This document shows, piece after piece, positions 26,857 to 35,108 of a stretch of DNA of 64,000 nt. The stretch spans positions 218,751 to 282,750 of the forward strand of contig NZ_JAKGSG010000025.1 in NCBI RefSeq assembly GCF_021568775.1. Direction: 5' to 3'. Under the pieces are notes generated by a model. The model did no database searches and had not been told where the DNA came from. It saw only the letters and a program-made list of their open reading frames with translations. The stretch comes from Antribacter soli (GTDB taxonomy: Bacteria > Actinomycetota > Actinomycetes > Actinomycetales > Cellulomonadaceae). The translations under genes and the position numbers were made by a program. The first letter of the stretch is position 1. The number at the start of each line of letters is the position of its first letter.

Positions 26857-28842
26857 ATGTCTGTGCGCACGCAGAAGACCGCTCGCCGTGTTGGTACCGC
26901 CGTAGTTCTGCCGGGGATGTTCGCCGGGATGCTGATGATCGCCGGGCCGGCCACAGGCACGACGAGCCAGACCACCGGGATCTGCAACGGTGTGACGAAC
27001 CAGCTGGCCCACCGGGGCAGCGTGCAGCCGAACCTGCTCAGGGCCGCGGCGCGCCAGAACGCCGAGCAGATCGCGAAGCTGCAGGCCGAACGGGCCGCGC
27101 TGGTCACCACGCAGAACAGCCTGACGGCGCAGGTCGCCGCTGCGGAGAAGGAGATCGCCGCGCTGGACGCGCAGTACGCCGCGCTGGTCGGGCAGATCGA
27201 CACGGTGACGATGTCGCTGACCAAGCTGACCGCGGACAAGGCGACGCTGACCGCCGCGATCGCGACGGCGAACACCGAGCTGACCACGCTGCAGGGTCAG
27301 CGCACGACGCTGGTCAACCAGATCACCCCGCTGCAGACCAAGCTGACCGCCGCCCAGAGCGAGCTGGCCGGCCTGACCACCCAGAAGGCCGGCGTGGTCA
27401 GCAGCCTGGCCACCAAGGAGGCCGACCTGGCCGCGGCGAAGACCCGCCTGGAGAGCCTGACCAGGACGGCGACGACGGCGCAGAACGCCGTCAACGCCCA
27501 GCTGGGCGCGATCGCGCAGGCGACGCAGGAGCTGGCCGGGCTGGTCGCCCAGGGGGATGCGGCGCAGGCCGCGGTGGACGCGGCCGAGAGGGAGGTAGCC
27601 GACGCTCGGGCGGCGCTGCCGGCGCTGGAGACCGCCGCCGAGACCGCTGCCACCAATGCCGCCGCCGCGAACGCCGCGGTCGTCAGGGCAGAGGAGAACC
27701 TGCGCCTGGCCGAGCAGAGCGTGCAGACCCTCACCTTGCAGATCAGCACCATCGAGGCCGAGCTCCCCTCGCTGCAGACCGCGATCGCCGGCCTGCAGGG
27801 TGACATCGCCACCAAGAGCGCGGAGATCACCGCGAAGCAGCAGGAGATCGCCGCCGCCACCGCGATGCCGACCACCGACACGACCACGCTGCGAGCCCAG
27901 CTCGCGGCCGTCGAGACCGAGCTCGCGGAGCTGAAGAGCCAATCGGCCAAGAAGAGGGCCGAGCTGCAGGCCCAGATCGACGCGCTGAGGGCGCAGATCG
28001 CCGCCGCAGAGCAGCAGGCCGCGACCAAGACCGCGCTGATCATCGCCCTGAACGGTGACCTGACCGAGCTGCAGGATCAACTGGCTGCTCTCAACTCCCA
28101 GCTGTCGGCCAAGCAGCAGGAGAGCAGCGACCTCCAGGAGCAGCTCCCGGGCCTGCAGACCAGCCTCGCCGGCGCGAACGGGCAGGTCGCCAGCGCCACC
28201 GAGGCGCTGGCCGATGCCAAGGCCGGCCAGGCCGCCGCGAACACCGCCCTGAACGACGCCAATGCCGCGGTGACCGCGAAGAAGGCGGAGATCGCCGCAC
28301 TCGAGGCGTCCCTGCCGGGGCTGATCGGTGACCTGACGGCCGCGAAGGCGGAGATCACCACCAAGCAGGGTGAGCTCAACGCCCTCGAGGAGGCTCTGCC
28401 TGGCCTCCAGGCCACCCTCGCCGCGGCGAACACCGCGGTCACCACGCAGACCGCCGAGGTGGCCACGCTGGACGGTGAGGTCGCCACGCTGATCACGACC
28501 CTGGACACGGTGAACGCCTCGATCACCGCGGCGGAGAACACGATCCTGTCCCTGCAGAACCAGCTCACCCCGCTGCAGTCCTCGCTGAACACGCTCAACC
28601 AGCAGATCAGCGAGAAGGAGGCCGCGCTGGCTACCGCCAAGGCCGACCTGTCCGCGCTCGACGCCAAGATCGTCACCGAGTCCGCGACCCTGCGGACCCT
28701 GGAGAGCGCCAAGAAGCCCAACCGCGACGCCGTCGCCGCCCAGAAGACCGTCGTCGCCGGTCTGCAGGCCCAGTACGCCGCCGTCATCGACCGCATCGCC
28801 GTCATCGACGGGGCAATCGCCCTCGGCGGCTGCCTCGCCTGA
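26857..28842 (+). CDS. Secreted long coiled-coil protein with one Cys near each end
   Basis: A 661-residue protein. A signal peptide of about 34 residues (basic MSVRTQKTARR, then a hydrophobic core ending in GPATG) is followed by almost uninterrupted Ala/Gln/Leu/Thr-rich helix with heptad spacing from about 60 to 640. Short LPxL breaks recur (LPALE, LPSLQ, LPGLQ, LPGLI, LPGLQ) and may mark hinges. The mature protein contains exactly two cysteines, Cys43 (GICNG) and Cys659 (GGCLA), so an end-to-end or intermolecular disulfide is possible. There is no LPxTG or membrane anchor. ATG 26857 gives the signal peptide and has GAGGAG upstream. The gene has its own promoter and a strong terminator, so it is monocistronic. 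Function unknown. Confidence 0.85.
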   Translation: MSVRTQKTARRVGTAVVLPGMFAGMLMIAGPATGTTSQTTGICNGVTNQLAHRGSVQPNLLRAAARQNAEQIAKLQAERAALVTTQNSLTAQVAAAEKEIAALDAQYAALVGQIDTVTMSLTKLTADKATLTAAIATANTELTTLQGQRTTLVNQITPLQTKLTAAQSELAGLTTQKAGVVSSLATKEADLAAAKTRLESLTRTATTAQNAVNAQLGAIAQATQELAGLVAQGDAAQAAVDAAEREVADARAALPALETAAETAATNAAAANAAVVRAEENLRLAEQSVQTLTLQISTIEAELPSLQTAIAGLQGDIATKSAEITAKQQEIAAATAMPTTDTTTLRAQLAAVETELAELKSQSAKKRAELQAQIDALRAQIAAAEQQAATKTALIIALNGDLTELQDQLAALNSQLSAKQQESSDLQEQLPGLQTSLAGANGQVASATEALADAKAGQAAANTALNDANAAVTAKKAEIAALEASLPGLIGDLTAAKAEITTKQGELNALEEALPGLQATLAAANTAVTTQTAEVATLDGEVATLITTLDTVNASITAAENTILSLQNQLTPLQSSLNTLNQQISEKEAALATAKADLSALDAKIVTESATLRTLESAKKPNRDAVAAQKTVVAGLQAQYAAVIDRIAVIDGAIALGGCLA

Positions 28843-28861
28843 CCCGGGCGCCCCCGAAGGG

Positions 28862-28891
28862 GCCCCGCCCAGCCAACCGGCCGGGCGGGGC
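28862..28891. terminator. Strong hairpin terminator
   Basis: Stem GCCCCGCCC (28862-28870) pairs perfectly with GGGCGGGGC (28883-28891) across a 12-nt loop and is followed by a T/C-rich run. It separates the coiled-coil gene from the convergent sugar operon and can serve both. Confidence 0.7.
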
Positions 28892-28924
28892 TCCTTCTGC
28901 TGTCTCGGGTTGCGGCCTGAACCT

Positions 28925-29911
28925 TCAGTGCCCGCCGTGGCCGAGAGCCTGATCAGCGGCGGTGAGCCGGGCCTCAACCCAGGCGCGGCTCACGTCGGCG
29001 CTGGCCCTCGGGTCCATCGAGGCACGGTCGACCTCGACGATCACCCAGCCGTCCCATCCATCCGGCAGCGCCGCGAGCACAGCATCGAGGTCCATGTCTC
29101 CGAGTCCCGGTTCGCGAAACAGGCCGCGGTCGACAGCACTGTTGTAGGACGACGGTTCGGCACGGCTGGCCGCGACCACCGTGAGGTCGAGGTCCTTGAT
29201 GTGGAGGTCGAGCAACCGGTCGGCATGCCGCTTCAGCATCCGCACGGGGTCGATCCCCGCCCACGCAAGGTGCCCGACGTCGAAGGAGGCGCCCAGCAGG
29301 GACGGGGGAATCGCGGCGAGGGCGCGCTCGATCTCTTCCTCGGTCTCGATCCACGTGCCCACATGGTTGTGCAGTCCGGCGCGCACGCCTTCCTGACCGA
29401 GGACTTCCGCCGCGGTTCCGAGGATGTCTATGACGCGATCCAGGCGAGAGCCGTCGAAGTCCGCCCCGACAGCCGTCTGCTCCAGAGTGCGCCGGGTTCC
29501 GGGCGCCCAGCTCATCTCGGGCGCGAGGAAGATGGTGTCCAGTCCGAAGTAGTTCGACTCCTCCGCCTTGCGGCGGATGCCGTCGTACCAGCGCACCTGC
29601 TCGGCGCTTCCCCGGGACAACAGCGCGCCGTGGTCCTCCGGCAGGGCGACGCTCGCATAGCCGGGCGCGAGGACCAGGCCCGCATCCCCCACCATCCGCT
29701 CGTACGACTGCAGAGTCTGGGTATCGAGCACCTCCATCATCACCGCGGAGAAGCCGGCGTCCCGCACCTGGGCGAGGATGCCGGGATAGTCGGCCCGGAA
29801 GGCCGGATCGGCGAAGAGCCAGAGATCCTCACTCTCCGGGTCTGACGGATCGGCCTTGATGTTGATCCATTGGATCGGGTTCAGGGCGACCCGGTCGGCG
29901 CGCAGCTTCAT
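28925..29911 (-). CDS. Sugar isomerase/epimerase-like TIM-barrel protein
   Basis: A 328-residue member of the xylose-isomerase-like TIM-barrel family. Candidate metal ligands sit at the expected strand ends: MMEVLD, LHNHVGTW, ASFDVGHLAWAG, LHIKDLD and VIVEVD. Family members isomerise or epimerise sugars, and some relatives cleave 3-oxo-glycosides by elimination. The ATG follows GGGAGGGG and overlaps the deaminase stop by ATGA. It is the last gene of the seven-gene operon and could act on the 3- or 2-oxo sugar made by the GMC oxidase encoded two genes upstream (inference). Confidence 0.88.
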   Translation of the reverse strand: MKLRADRVALNPIQWINIKADPSDPESEDLWLFADPAFRADYPGILAQVRDAGFSAVMMEVLDTQTLQSYERMVGDAGLVLAPGYASVALPEDHGALLSRGSAEQVRWYDGIRRKAEESNYFGLDTIFLAPEMSWAPGTRRTLEQTAVGADFDGSRLDRVIDILGTAAEVLGQEGVRAGLHNHVGTWIETEEEIERALAAIPPSLLGASFDVGHLAWAGIDPVRMLKRHADRLLDLHIKDLDLTVVAASRAEPSSYNSAVDRGLFREPGLGDMDLDAVLAALPDGWDGWVIVEVDRASMDPRASADVSRAWVEARLTAADQALGHGGH

Positions 29912-30534
29912 GCCTCCCCCTCCCCGGCGCCCTGACGCGCGTTGTAGACCGTCAGTCCGCCGGAGTCCACGGCCTGGCGGTAGGCGCTGAAGACACCGAG
30001 CGCCTCGTCTCGGAGCACGTCCTTCACGACGCGGATGCCGCGGCGCTCGAACTGCTCTGCCCAGTCGTCGCCGAGCGGACCCTCGTCGAAGGTCGTGATC
30101 TCCTCGAGCTCCGGACCTTCGCCAGCGACAACCAGGGTGCGCACTCCGGACCACATGGTCGCCCCATAACACTGGATGCACGGCCGCCAGTTGACGACGA
30201 GCTCGTGCGCGGGCATCCCGGCGCCCCCGAGGTCCCACGTTCCCGACCGGCTCTGGGCGAGCCCCAGCGCGACGACCTCCGCGTGGCCGCTGGACACCCC
30301 GCTCGCCAGCACGACATTCACACCGACCGAGACGACGCGACCGGTCTCGCTCTCGGCGACGAGGGCGGCGAACGGGCCTCCGTTCCCCTCCCGCCAGTTG
30401 CGGTCGGCCAGGCGGTGCACGAGCCGCATCCGGTCGTCCAGCTCTGGGACCAGATCCGGCACGTCGGCGAGCTCTTCCCGCACCCACGGCGGCAACGCGA
30501 TGCGGTACTCGGTCGAGATGTGCTGCGCGAGCAT
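29908..30534 (-). CDS. Zinc-dependent nucleoside/base deaminase
   Basis: A 208-residue protein of the cytidine/guanine deaminase-like fold. The zinc site is complete: SGHAEVVAL (His ligand and catalytic Glu) and WRPCIQCYGA (two Cys ligands, PCxxC). Around it there is an N-terminal extension of about 45 residues not found in the short tRNA-adenosine deaminases, making it closest to guanine deaminase/GuaD-like nucleoside deaminases. It is embedded between a pyranose-oxidase-like gene and a sugar isomerase gene, overlapping the latter by 4 nt, which suggests that the substrate of this operon carries an exocyclic amino group, such as an aminopurine or aminopyrimidine glycoside (inference). Confidence 0.88.
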   Translation of the reverse strand: MLAQHISTEYRIALPPWVREELADVPDLVPELDDRMRLVHRLADRNWREGNGGPFAALVAESETGRVVSVGVNVVLASGVSSGHAEVVALGLAQSRSGTWDLGGAGMPAHELVVNWRPCIQCYGATMWSGVRTLVVAGEGPELEEITTFDEGPLGDDWAEQFERRGIRVVKDVLRDEALGVFSAYRQAVDSGGLTVYNARQGAGEGEA

Positions 30535-30550
30535 GATCGGCTTCTTCCTG

Positions 30551-32134
30551 TCAGTTGGCGAGAGCGGCGGATCGCCGCGCGACGGCTCGGGCGGTGCGAA
30601 CGGCGGTGACCGCACCGGTGAGGGTGGCGTTCGCGACAACCGGGGTCGGCACCGCCCCCGTGCCGGCGACGTAGAGGTTCTCGAAGCCCCAGACCCGGCC
30701 GCTGGCATCCGCGACGCTCGTGCCGTCGTCGTGCTCCCCGATCCTGACGGTGCCGGTGAGGTGCAACGACGATCCGGGCGCCAGCAGAGCCCGCTCCGTG
30801 CCGGGGTCGAATGGGCCGAACAGCTCTGCGATCTCCTGTACCCGGGCGAGCGCGCGGTCGATGAGCTCGAGGTCGGTCCGGGAGTACGCGAACTCGATGC
30901 TGATCCGCGGCATGCCCGCCGCGTCCGTCTCGGTCTCGGAGAACACCAGGCGGTTCGCGGGCCGCGACTCCACCGGAGAGTAGAACGACAGGCCCACCGA
31001 GTGCGCGAGGGGATGTCCGGTCGCGTCGACGTAGGTCGTGTTCATGATCTGCCCGTGGAACGGCTGATCCGGCCCGTTCTGCGGTATCCAGAGAGAATCG
31101 GTGCAGAACTCCCCTACCCGCGGCAGCGGAAGCGTGGTGAGGCCGAGCCCGAACCGGTCGACGTCCATGAGGACCCGCCCGGTGACGAACGCATGCTCGT
31201 TCAGGTAGCGCCCGAGTGCCCATGGCCTGATACCCGAGGCGAAGAGGAGCTGCGGCGTTCGCATCGCGTCCGCGCACACCACCACGGTGTCCGCGAGCAC
31301 CTCCTGCTCCGTCCCGTCGGCGACCCGCCGGACTCGCGCGCCACGCACCCGGTCGCCGTCGACCAGCAGCTCGGTCACGAGGACGCCGGTGAGCAGCTCG
31401 AAGCGGTCGTCGCCGCCGGCTGCGATCGGCGGGAAGATCACCGACGGGCCTGTGCGGGTCATCAGGCCCTCGGCGGCCGGGACGACCGCCATGGGCATCG
31501 GCTGCGGCGCACGCTCGCTCGGTCCGGTGCCGGCCAGGTGCTCCCGCAACACGTCGAGCACGACCCGACCGGGCTCGGTAGGACCGATCGGGCCGGGATG
31601 CACGCCCAGCACGCGCCGCGCGGTCCGCAGGTCATCGGACCAGCCCTGCGGGTCGCCGTCGTCGAACACCTCTCCGCCGGCGGGCCACGGGGTCGCCGCC
31701 GTCCAGTGCACGCCCATGCCGCCGGCGTTCCACGCGATCGCCGCCGCCGGCATCGCCTCGGCGTCCTCGCCGAACGCGACCGCGTGGAACATCCCGGGCC
31801 GAAGCCCGACGACGTCGCCGACGGGTTCGCGCTCCACGCCGCCCCCGGTGTACATGCCCTGGATACCGCTCGCGACACGCTCGTTGTAGCGTTCCCACAG
31901 CTCGGGGTCCGGCACGTCGTGCAGGTGCAGTCCCGGGGTGTCTCCGATCACCGCCCCCGCGTCGACCATGAGGATCCGAGCGGTCGGGTCTGCCTCTCGG
32001 ACCAGCCGGGCGACGGTCGAGCCCATGATGCCGCCGCCGACGATCAGGACGTCGGCGCTGCGAGGGTGGGTCAAGGTGGTCACTCCTATAGATGGTGGTG
32101 CGAGCCGCAGAGATGTAGGCGCGGCCTCGGTCAT
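30551..32134 (-). CDS. GMC-family FAD oxidase, pyranose 2-oxidase-like
   Basis: A 527-residue flavoprotein. FAD-binding VLIVGGGIMGSTVARLVREA lies near residue 30 and the C-terminal catalytic part reads SLHLTGTVRIG, then ENLYVAGTGAVPTPVVANAT. This is the arrangement of pyranose 2-oxidases and glycoside 3-oxidases (His in the HLxGT motif, Asn in the NxTLT motif) rather than choline-type GMC enzymes. No signal peptide, so it acts in the cytoplasm on an imported sugar or glycoside. ATG 32134 overlaps the ROK stop by ATGA; a GTG at 32083 is less likely because its ribosome site would touch the codon. Confidence 0.88.
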   Translation of the reverse strand: MTEAAPTSLRLAPPSIGVTTLTHPRSADVLIVGGGIMGSTVARLVREADPTARILMVDAGAVIGDTPGLHLHDVPDPELWERYNERVASGIQGMYTGGGVEREPVGDVVGLRPGMFHAVAFGEDAEAMPAAAIAWNAGGMGVHWTAATPWPAGGEVFDDGDPQGWSDDLRTARRVLGVHPGPIGPTEPGRVVLDVLREHLAGTGPSERAPQPMPMAVVPAAEGLMTRTGPSVIFPPIAAGGDDRFELLTGVLVTELLVDGDRVRGARVRRVADGTEQEVLADTVVVCADAMRTPQLLFASGIRPWALGRYLNEHAFVTGRVLMDVDRFGLGLTTLPLPRVGEFCTDSLWIPQNGPDQPFHGQIMNTTYVDATGHPLAHSVGLSFYSPVESRPANRLVFSETETDAAGMPRISIEFAYSRTDLELIDRALARVQEIAELFGPFDPGTERALLAPGSSLHLTGTVRIGEHDDGTSVADASGRVWGFENLYVAGTGAVPTPVVANATLTGAVTAVRTARAVARRSAALAN

Positions 32135-33273
32135 GCGTCGTGCACGACGGGGCCGAACAGCTGGGTGTCCATGCGGTCGAGGGCGAACTTGAGTGCCCCG
32201 ATGAGCGGGCCGTCGGAGCCGAGCGAGGTGGCCCGCAGCTCGATGTCCGGGTTGCGCGCTGCCCGCATCCGGTCCCGGACGCGGGGCAACAGGACGTCCG
32301 CGGCGTCCTCCAGCCCACCGCTCAGCACGATGAGCGACGGTGCGATGGTCCAGGACAGGGTGGTGAGGATCGACACGATGTGCTCGACAAACTCGTCGAC
32401 CTCGGCCAGAGCCGCCAGGTCCTCTGCCCGGGCGGCGTCCATCCGCGCCCGCGCGAACCTTCGCTGCTCATGGACCGGTGAGGTCAGCCCCGCGATGGGG
32501 TGGTCGTCGAGGGACCCGGCCAGCATCGAGGCCGCCTCGACGATCTCCCCCGCCGCTCCCTCGAAACCGCGATGCACACTGCCGCGGATGAGGATGCCCA
32601 GGCCCGCGCGGCTGCCCAGCTGCGCCCAGACGACGTCGTCGTGGTCGCTCGCCGCCCCCCGCCAGTGCTCGGCGAGTGCTCCGAGGTTCGCGTCGTTGTC
32701 CGCGAACCACGGGATCCGGATGCGTCTGCCCAGCTCAGCGGGCAGGTCGACGCCCTCCCAGTGCTCGGTGAAGACCAGCCGCCGGACGACGCCGTCGTCG
32801 TCGATGGCGCCACCGCTCGCGATGGCGCCCGCGCGAAGGCGGTCGGCAGTCCCGCCGGCATCCACCAGCGCCTCCCGCACGAGGTCGGCGGCGTCGTCGA
32901 GCGTGGACTGCGGATCGTGATACTCCCGGAGCGCGCGACGGGCGCGGCCGAGGATGTTCCCCCGCACGTCGGACACCACTGCGGCGCCCTCGAGCGTGTT
33001 CACCCGGACCGCGGCGAGCAGGGCGTGCTTCGCGCGCAGCCTGAACCGCCGGGGGGGTCTGCCCGCGCCGCCGGTCACGGGCACCCGCTCGAGCTCTTCG
33101 ACCCAGCCCGCCTCGACGAGGGCGGCGAGGATGAGCTCGATCGTGCGCCGCGACAGGCCGACCTGGTCGGCGAGCACCGTCATCGTCATCGGCTCGGCAG
33201 AGACGGCGAGCGCCCGCAGCGCCACAGAGGTGTTGAGCCGGCGGATGGCGCTCTGATCCAGCCCCGCCGTCAT
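32131..33273 (-). CDS. ROK-family transcriptional regulator
   Basis: A 380-residue protein: an N-terminal winged helix (MTVLADQVGLSRRTIELILA, about 30-49) and a ROK domain with FADNDANLGALAEHW and GRRIRIPW, in which the sugar-binding Asp-Asn pattern is kept. The CxCGxxGC zinc motif of ROK kinases is missing, so it is a repressor rather than a sugar kinase. It overlaps both neighbours by 4 nt and is encoded inside the operon it most likely controls. The ligand should be the imported sugar or an early product. Confidence 0.9.
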   Translation of the reverse strand: MTAGLDQSAIRRLNTSVALRALAVSAEPMTMTVLADQVGLSRRTIELILAALVEAGWVEELERVPVTGGAGRPPRRFRLRAKHALLAAVRVNTLEGAAVVSDVRGNILGRARRALREYHDPQSTLDDAADLVREALVDAGGTADRLRAGAIASGGAIDDDGVVRRLVFTEHWEGVDLPAELGRRIRIPWFADNDANLGALAEHWRGAASDHDDVVWAQLGSRAGLGILIRGSVHRGFEGAAGEIVEAASMLAGSLDDHPIAGLTSPVHEQRRFARARMDAARAEDLAALAEVDEFVEHIVSILTTLSWTIAPSLIVLSGGLEDAADVLLPRVRDRMRAARNPDIELRATSLGSDGPLIGALKFALDRMDTQLFGPVVHDA

Positions 33274-34166
33274 CGCAGCCCCGTGGCGGCGACGCCCTGC
33301 ACGAAGTAGCGCTGCAGGAAGAGGAACAGCACGAGCACGGGCAGCATCACCACGATCGCGCCGGACAGCATGAGTCCGTAGTCGGTGACGTTCTGCGCGG
33401 CCTGGCTCGTCGCGGCCAGCCCGACCGGAAGGGTGTAGGTCGACGTGCTCTGAGCCACCACGAGCGGCCAGATGAAGTTGTTCCATGCGGCGAGGAACGA
33501 CACGATCGTGATCGTCGCGAGGGCGGGACCGGCCAGCGGCACGAAGATGCGGGAGAAGATGCGGAACTCACCCGCACCGTCGATGCGCGCGGCCTCGAGC
33601 AGCTCGTCCGGGATCGCGGACGCGTACTGCCGCATGATGAAGATCGAGATCGGCAGCGCGACGCTCGGCAGGGCGATACCGGCGAGGGTGTCGACGAGGC
33701 CGAGGTTCACGGTGATGACGAACTGCGGGACGAACGTGGCGGTGTACGGCACCATGAGCGCCGCCATGACCGCACCGAAGGCGAGCCGCTTGCCGGCGAA
33801 GTCGAACTTGGCGAGCGCGTACCCCGCTGCGGATGCGGCGACGAGGTTGCCCGCGACGACGACGGCGGCGACGGCGACGCTGTTCACGAGGTAGGTGCTG
33901 AATCCTGGTAGCGCGAACAGCCGCACGAAGTTGTCGAAGGTCACCTCGCTCGGCAGCCACGCGCCAGGAGCGGCGCGGATGTCGTCCAGACTGCGCAGGG
34001 AGCCGCTCACCACCCAGAGGAAGGGCAGCAGCGTGAGCCCGGCGGCGGCGGCGAGGGCCGCATACAGAGAAACCTCCGGCGTGCGACGCGCTCGCGTCGC
34101 AGGGCGGGCGCCCTGCTCGACGCGGACGTCGTCATGGGTGATCTCGGGCGGCGCGACGACGGTCAT
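33270..34166 (-). CDS. Carbohydrate ABC transporter permease (MalG-like, CUT1)
   Basis: A 298-residue permease with six hydrophobic segments and the EAA coupling loop ELLEAARIDGAGEFRIFSRI followed by PLAGPAL. The C-terminus YFVQGVAATGLR is the classic end of MalG-type CUT1 permeases. Its start and stop overlap the flanking genes by 4 nt each. It forms the channel with the MalF-like protein. No ATPase gene is present in the operon, so a shared ATPase (MsiK-type) encoded elsewhere is expected. Confidence 0.94.
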   Translation of the reverse strand: MTVVAPPEITHDDVRVEQGARPATRARRTPEVSLYAALAAAAGLTLLPFLWVVSGSLRSLDDIRAAPGAWLPSEVTFDNFVRLFALPGFSTYLVNSVAVAAVVVAGNLVAASAAGYALAKFDFAGKRLAFGAVMAALMVPYTATFVPQFVITVNLGLVDTLAGIALPSVALPISIFIMRQYASAIPDELLEAARIDGAGEFRIFSRIFVPLAGPALATITIVSFLAAWNNFIWPLVVAQSTSTYTLPVGLAATSQAAQNVTDYGLMLSGAIVVMLPVLVLFLFLQRYFVQGVAATGLR

Positions 34167-35101
34167 GCGCGGGGCCTCAACAATCTGAGCTGGATGATGC
34201 TCACCACGGTCACCATGACGAGGATGGCGAAGGATGCGGCGGAGGAGAGCCCGAACTGGCCGAATCCGAACTGATGGTACGTGTACAGCGCGACCGACTC
34301 GGTGGACCCCAGCGGGCCGCCGTCGGTGAGCAGGTAGGGCTCGTCGAACACCTGCAGGTAGAACACGGTGAGCAGCACGGAGACGAGCAGGATCGTGGGC
34401 ATGAGCAGGGGCATCGTGATGTGCCACAGGCGGCGCCACCACCCCGCGCCGTCGAGGGCGGCCGCTTCGTGCACGTCCTGCGGCACGGCCTGCAGTCCGG
34501 CCAGGAACAGCACCATGGCGGTGCCGAAGTTGCGCCACACGCCAAGCAGGATCACGACCGGCATCGCCAGGTTCGGGTCGCCGAGCCAGTTCGGCCCCGC
34601 GAGTCCGAGGTTCGCGACCACCTCGTTGACCGTGCCGTTCGTGTTGAACGCGTACTGCCAGATGAGCGCGACGGCCACGACGTTGGCCACCACGGGGGCG
34701 TAGAAGATGGTCCGGAACACGCCGCGCATCCGGCGTATTCCTTCGTTCAGCGCGAGGGCGAGGACGAACCCCAGCAGCATGGTGAGCGGGACCCCGACCA
34801 GGACGAAGATCGCCGTGTTCCCGAGGGCACGGACGAACCGGCTGTCGGAAAGGAGCCATGCGTAGTTGTCGAGGCCGATGAAGTCGACCGCGAACGGGTT
34901 GCGCAGGTCGGTTCCTCGCAGGTCCGTGAGGCTGAAGCCGAGTGCCGCGATGGTCGGGATCGCCGTGTAGACGACGAACACCGCGAGGAACGGCAGCAGG
35001 AACAGCCAGGCGATGACGGAGCGGCGGCGAGCGCCGGACCTTCGCGAACGCCGGGGAAGCCGCACGCTCAGCGGCTTCCCCGACGTGGTGGTTGCGGTCA
35101 T
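34163..35101 (-). CDS. Carbohydrate ABC transporter permease (MalF-like, CUT1)
   Basis: A 312-residue permease: a basic N-terminus, six hydrophobic segments, and the coupling loop DVHEAAALDGAGWWRRLWHI followed by TMPLLMPT. ATG 35101 lies 7 nt after the binding-protein stop; the gene end overlaps the MalG-like start by ATGA. It belongs to the CUT1 class that imports di- and oligosaccharides and glycosides. Confidence 0.94.
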   Translation of the reverse strand: MTATTTSGKPLSVRLPRRSRRSGARRRSVIAWLFLLPFLAVFVVYTAIPTIAALGFSLTDLRGTDLRNPFAVDFIGLDNYAWLLSDSRFVRALGNTAIFVLVGVPLTMLLGFVLALALNEGIRRMRGVFRTIFYAPVVANVVAVALIWQYAFNTNGTVNEVVANLGLAGPNWLGDPNLAMPVVILLGVWRNFGTAMVLFLAGLQAVPQDVHEAAALDGAGWWRRLWHITMPLLMPTILLVSVLLTVFYLQVFDEPYLLTDGGPLGSTESVALYTYHQFGFGQFGLSSAASFAILVMVTVVSIIQLRLLRPRA

Positions 35102-35108
35102 GAGCGCC

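Noticed and set aside
30176-32920. 914-codon plus-strand frame over the sugar operon
   Set aside because: Antisense shadow; the opposite strand has overlapping genes with clear motifs.
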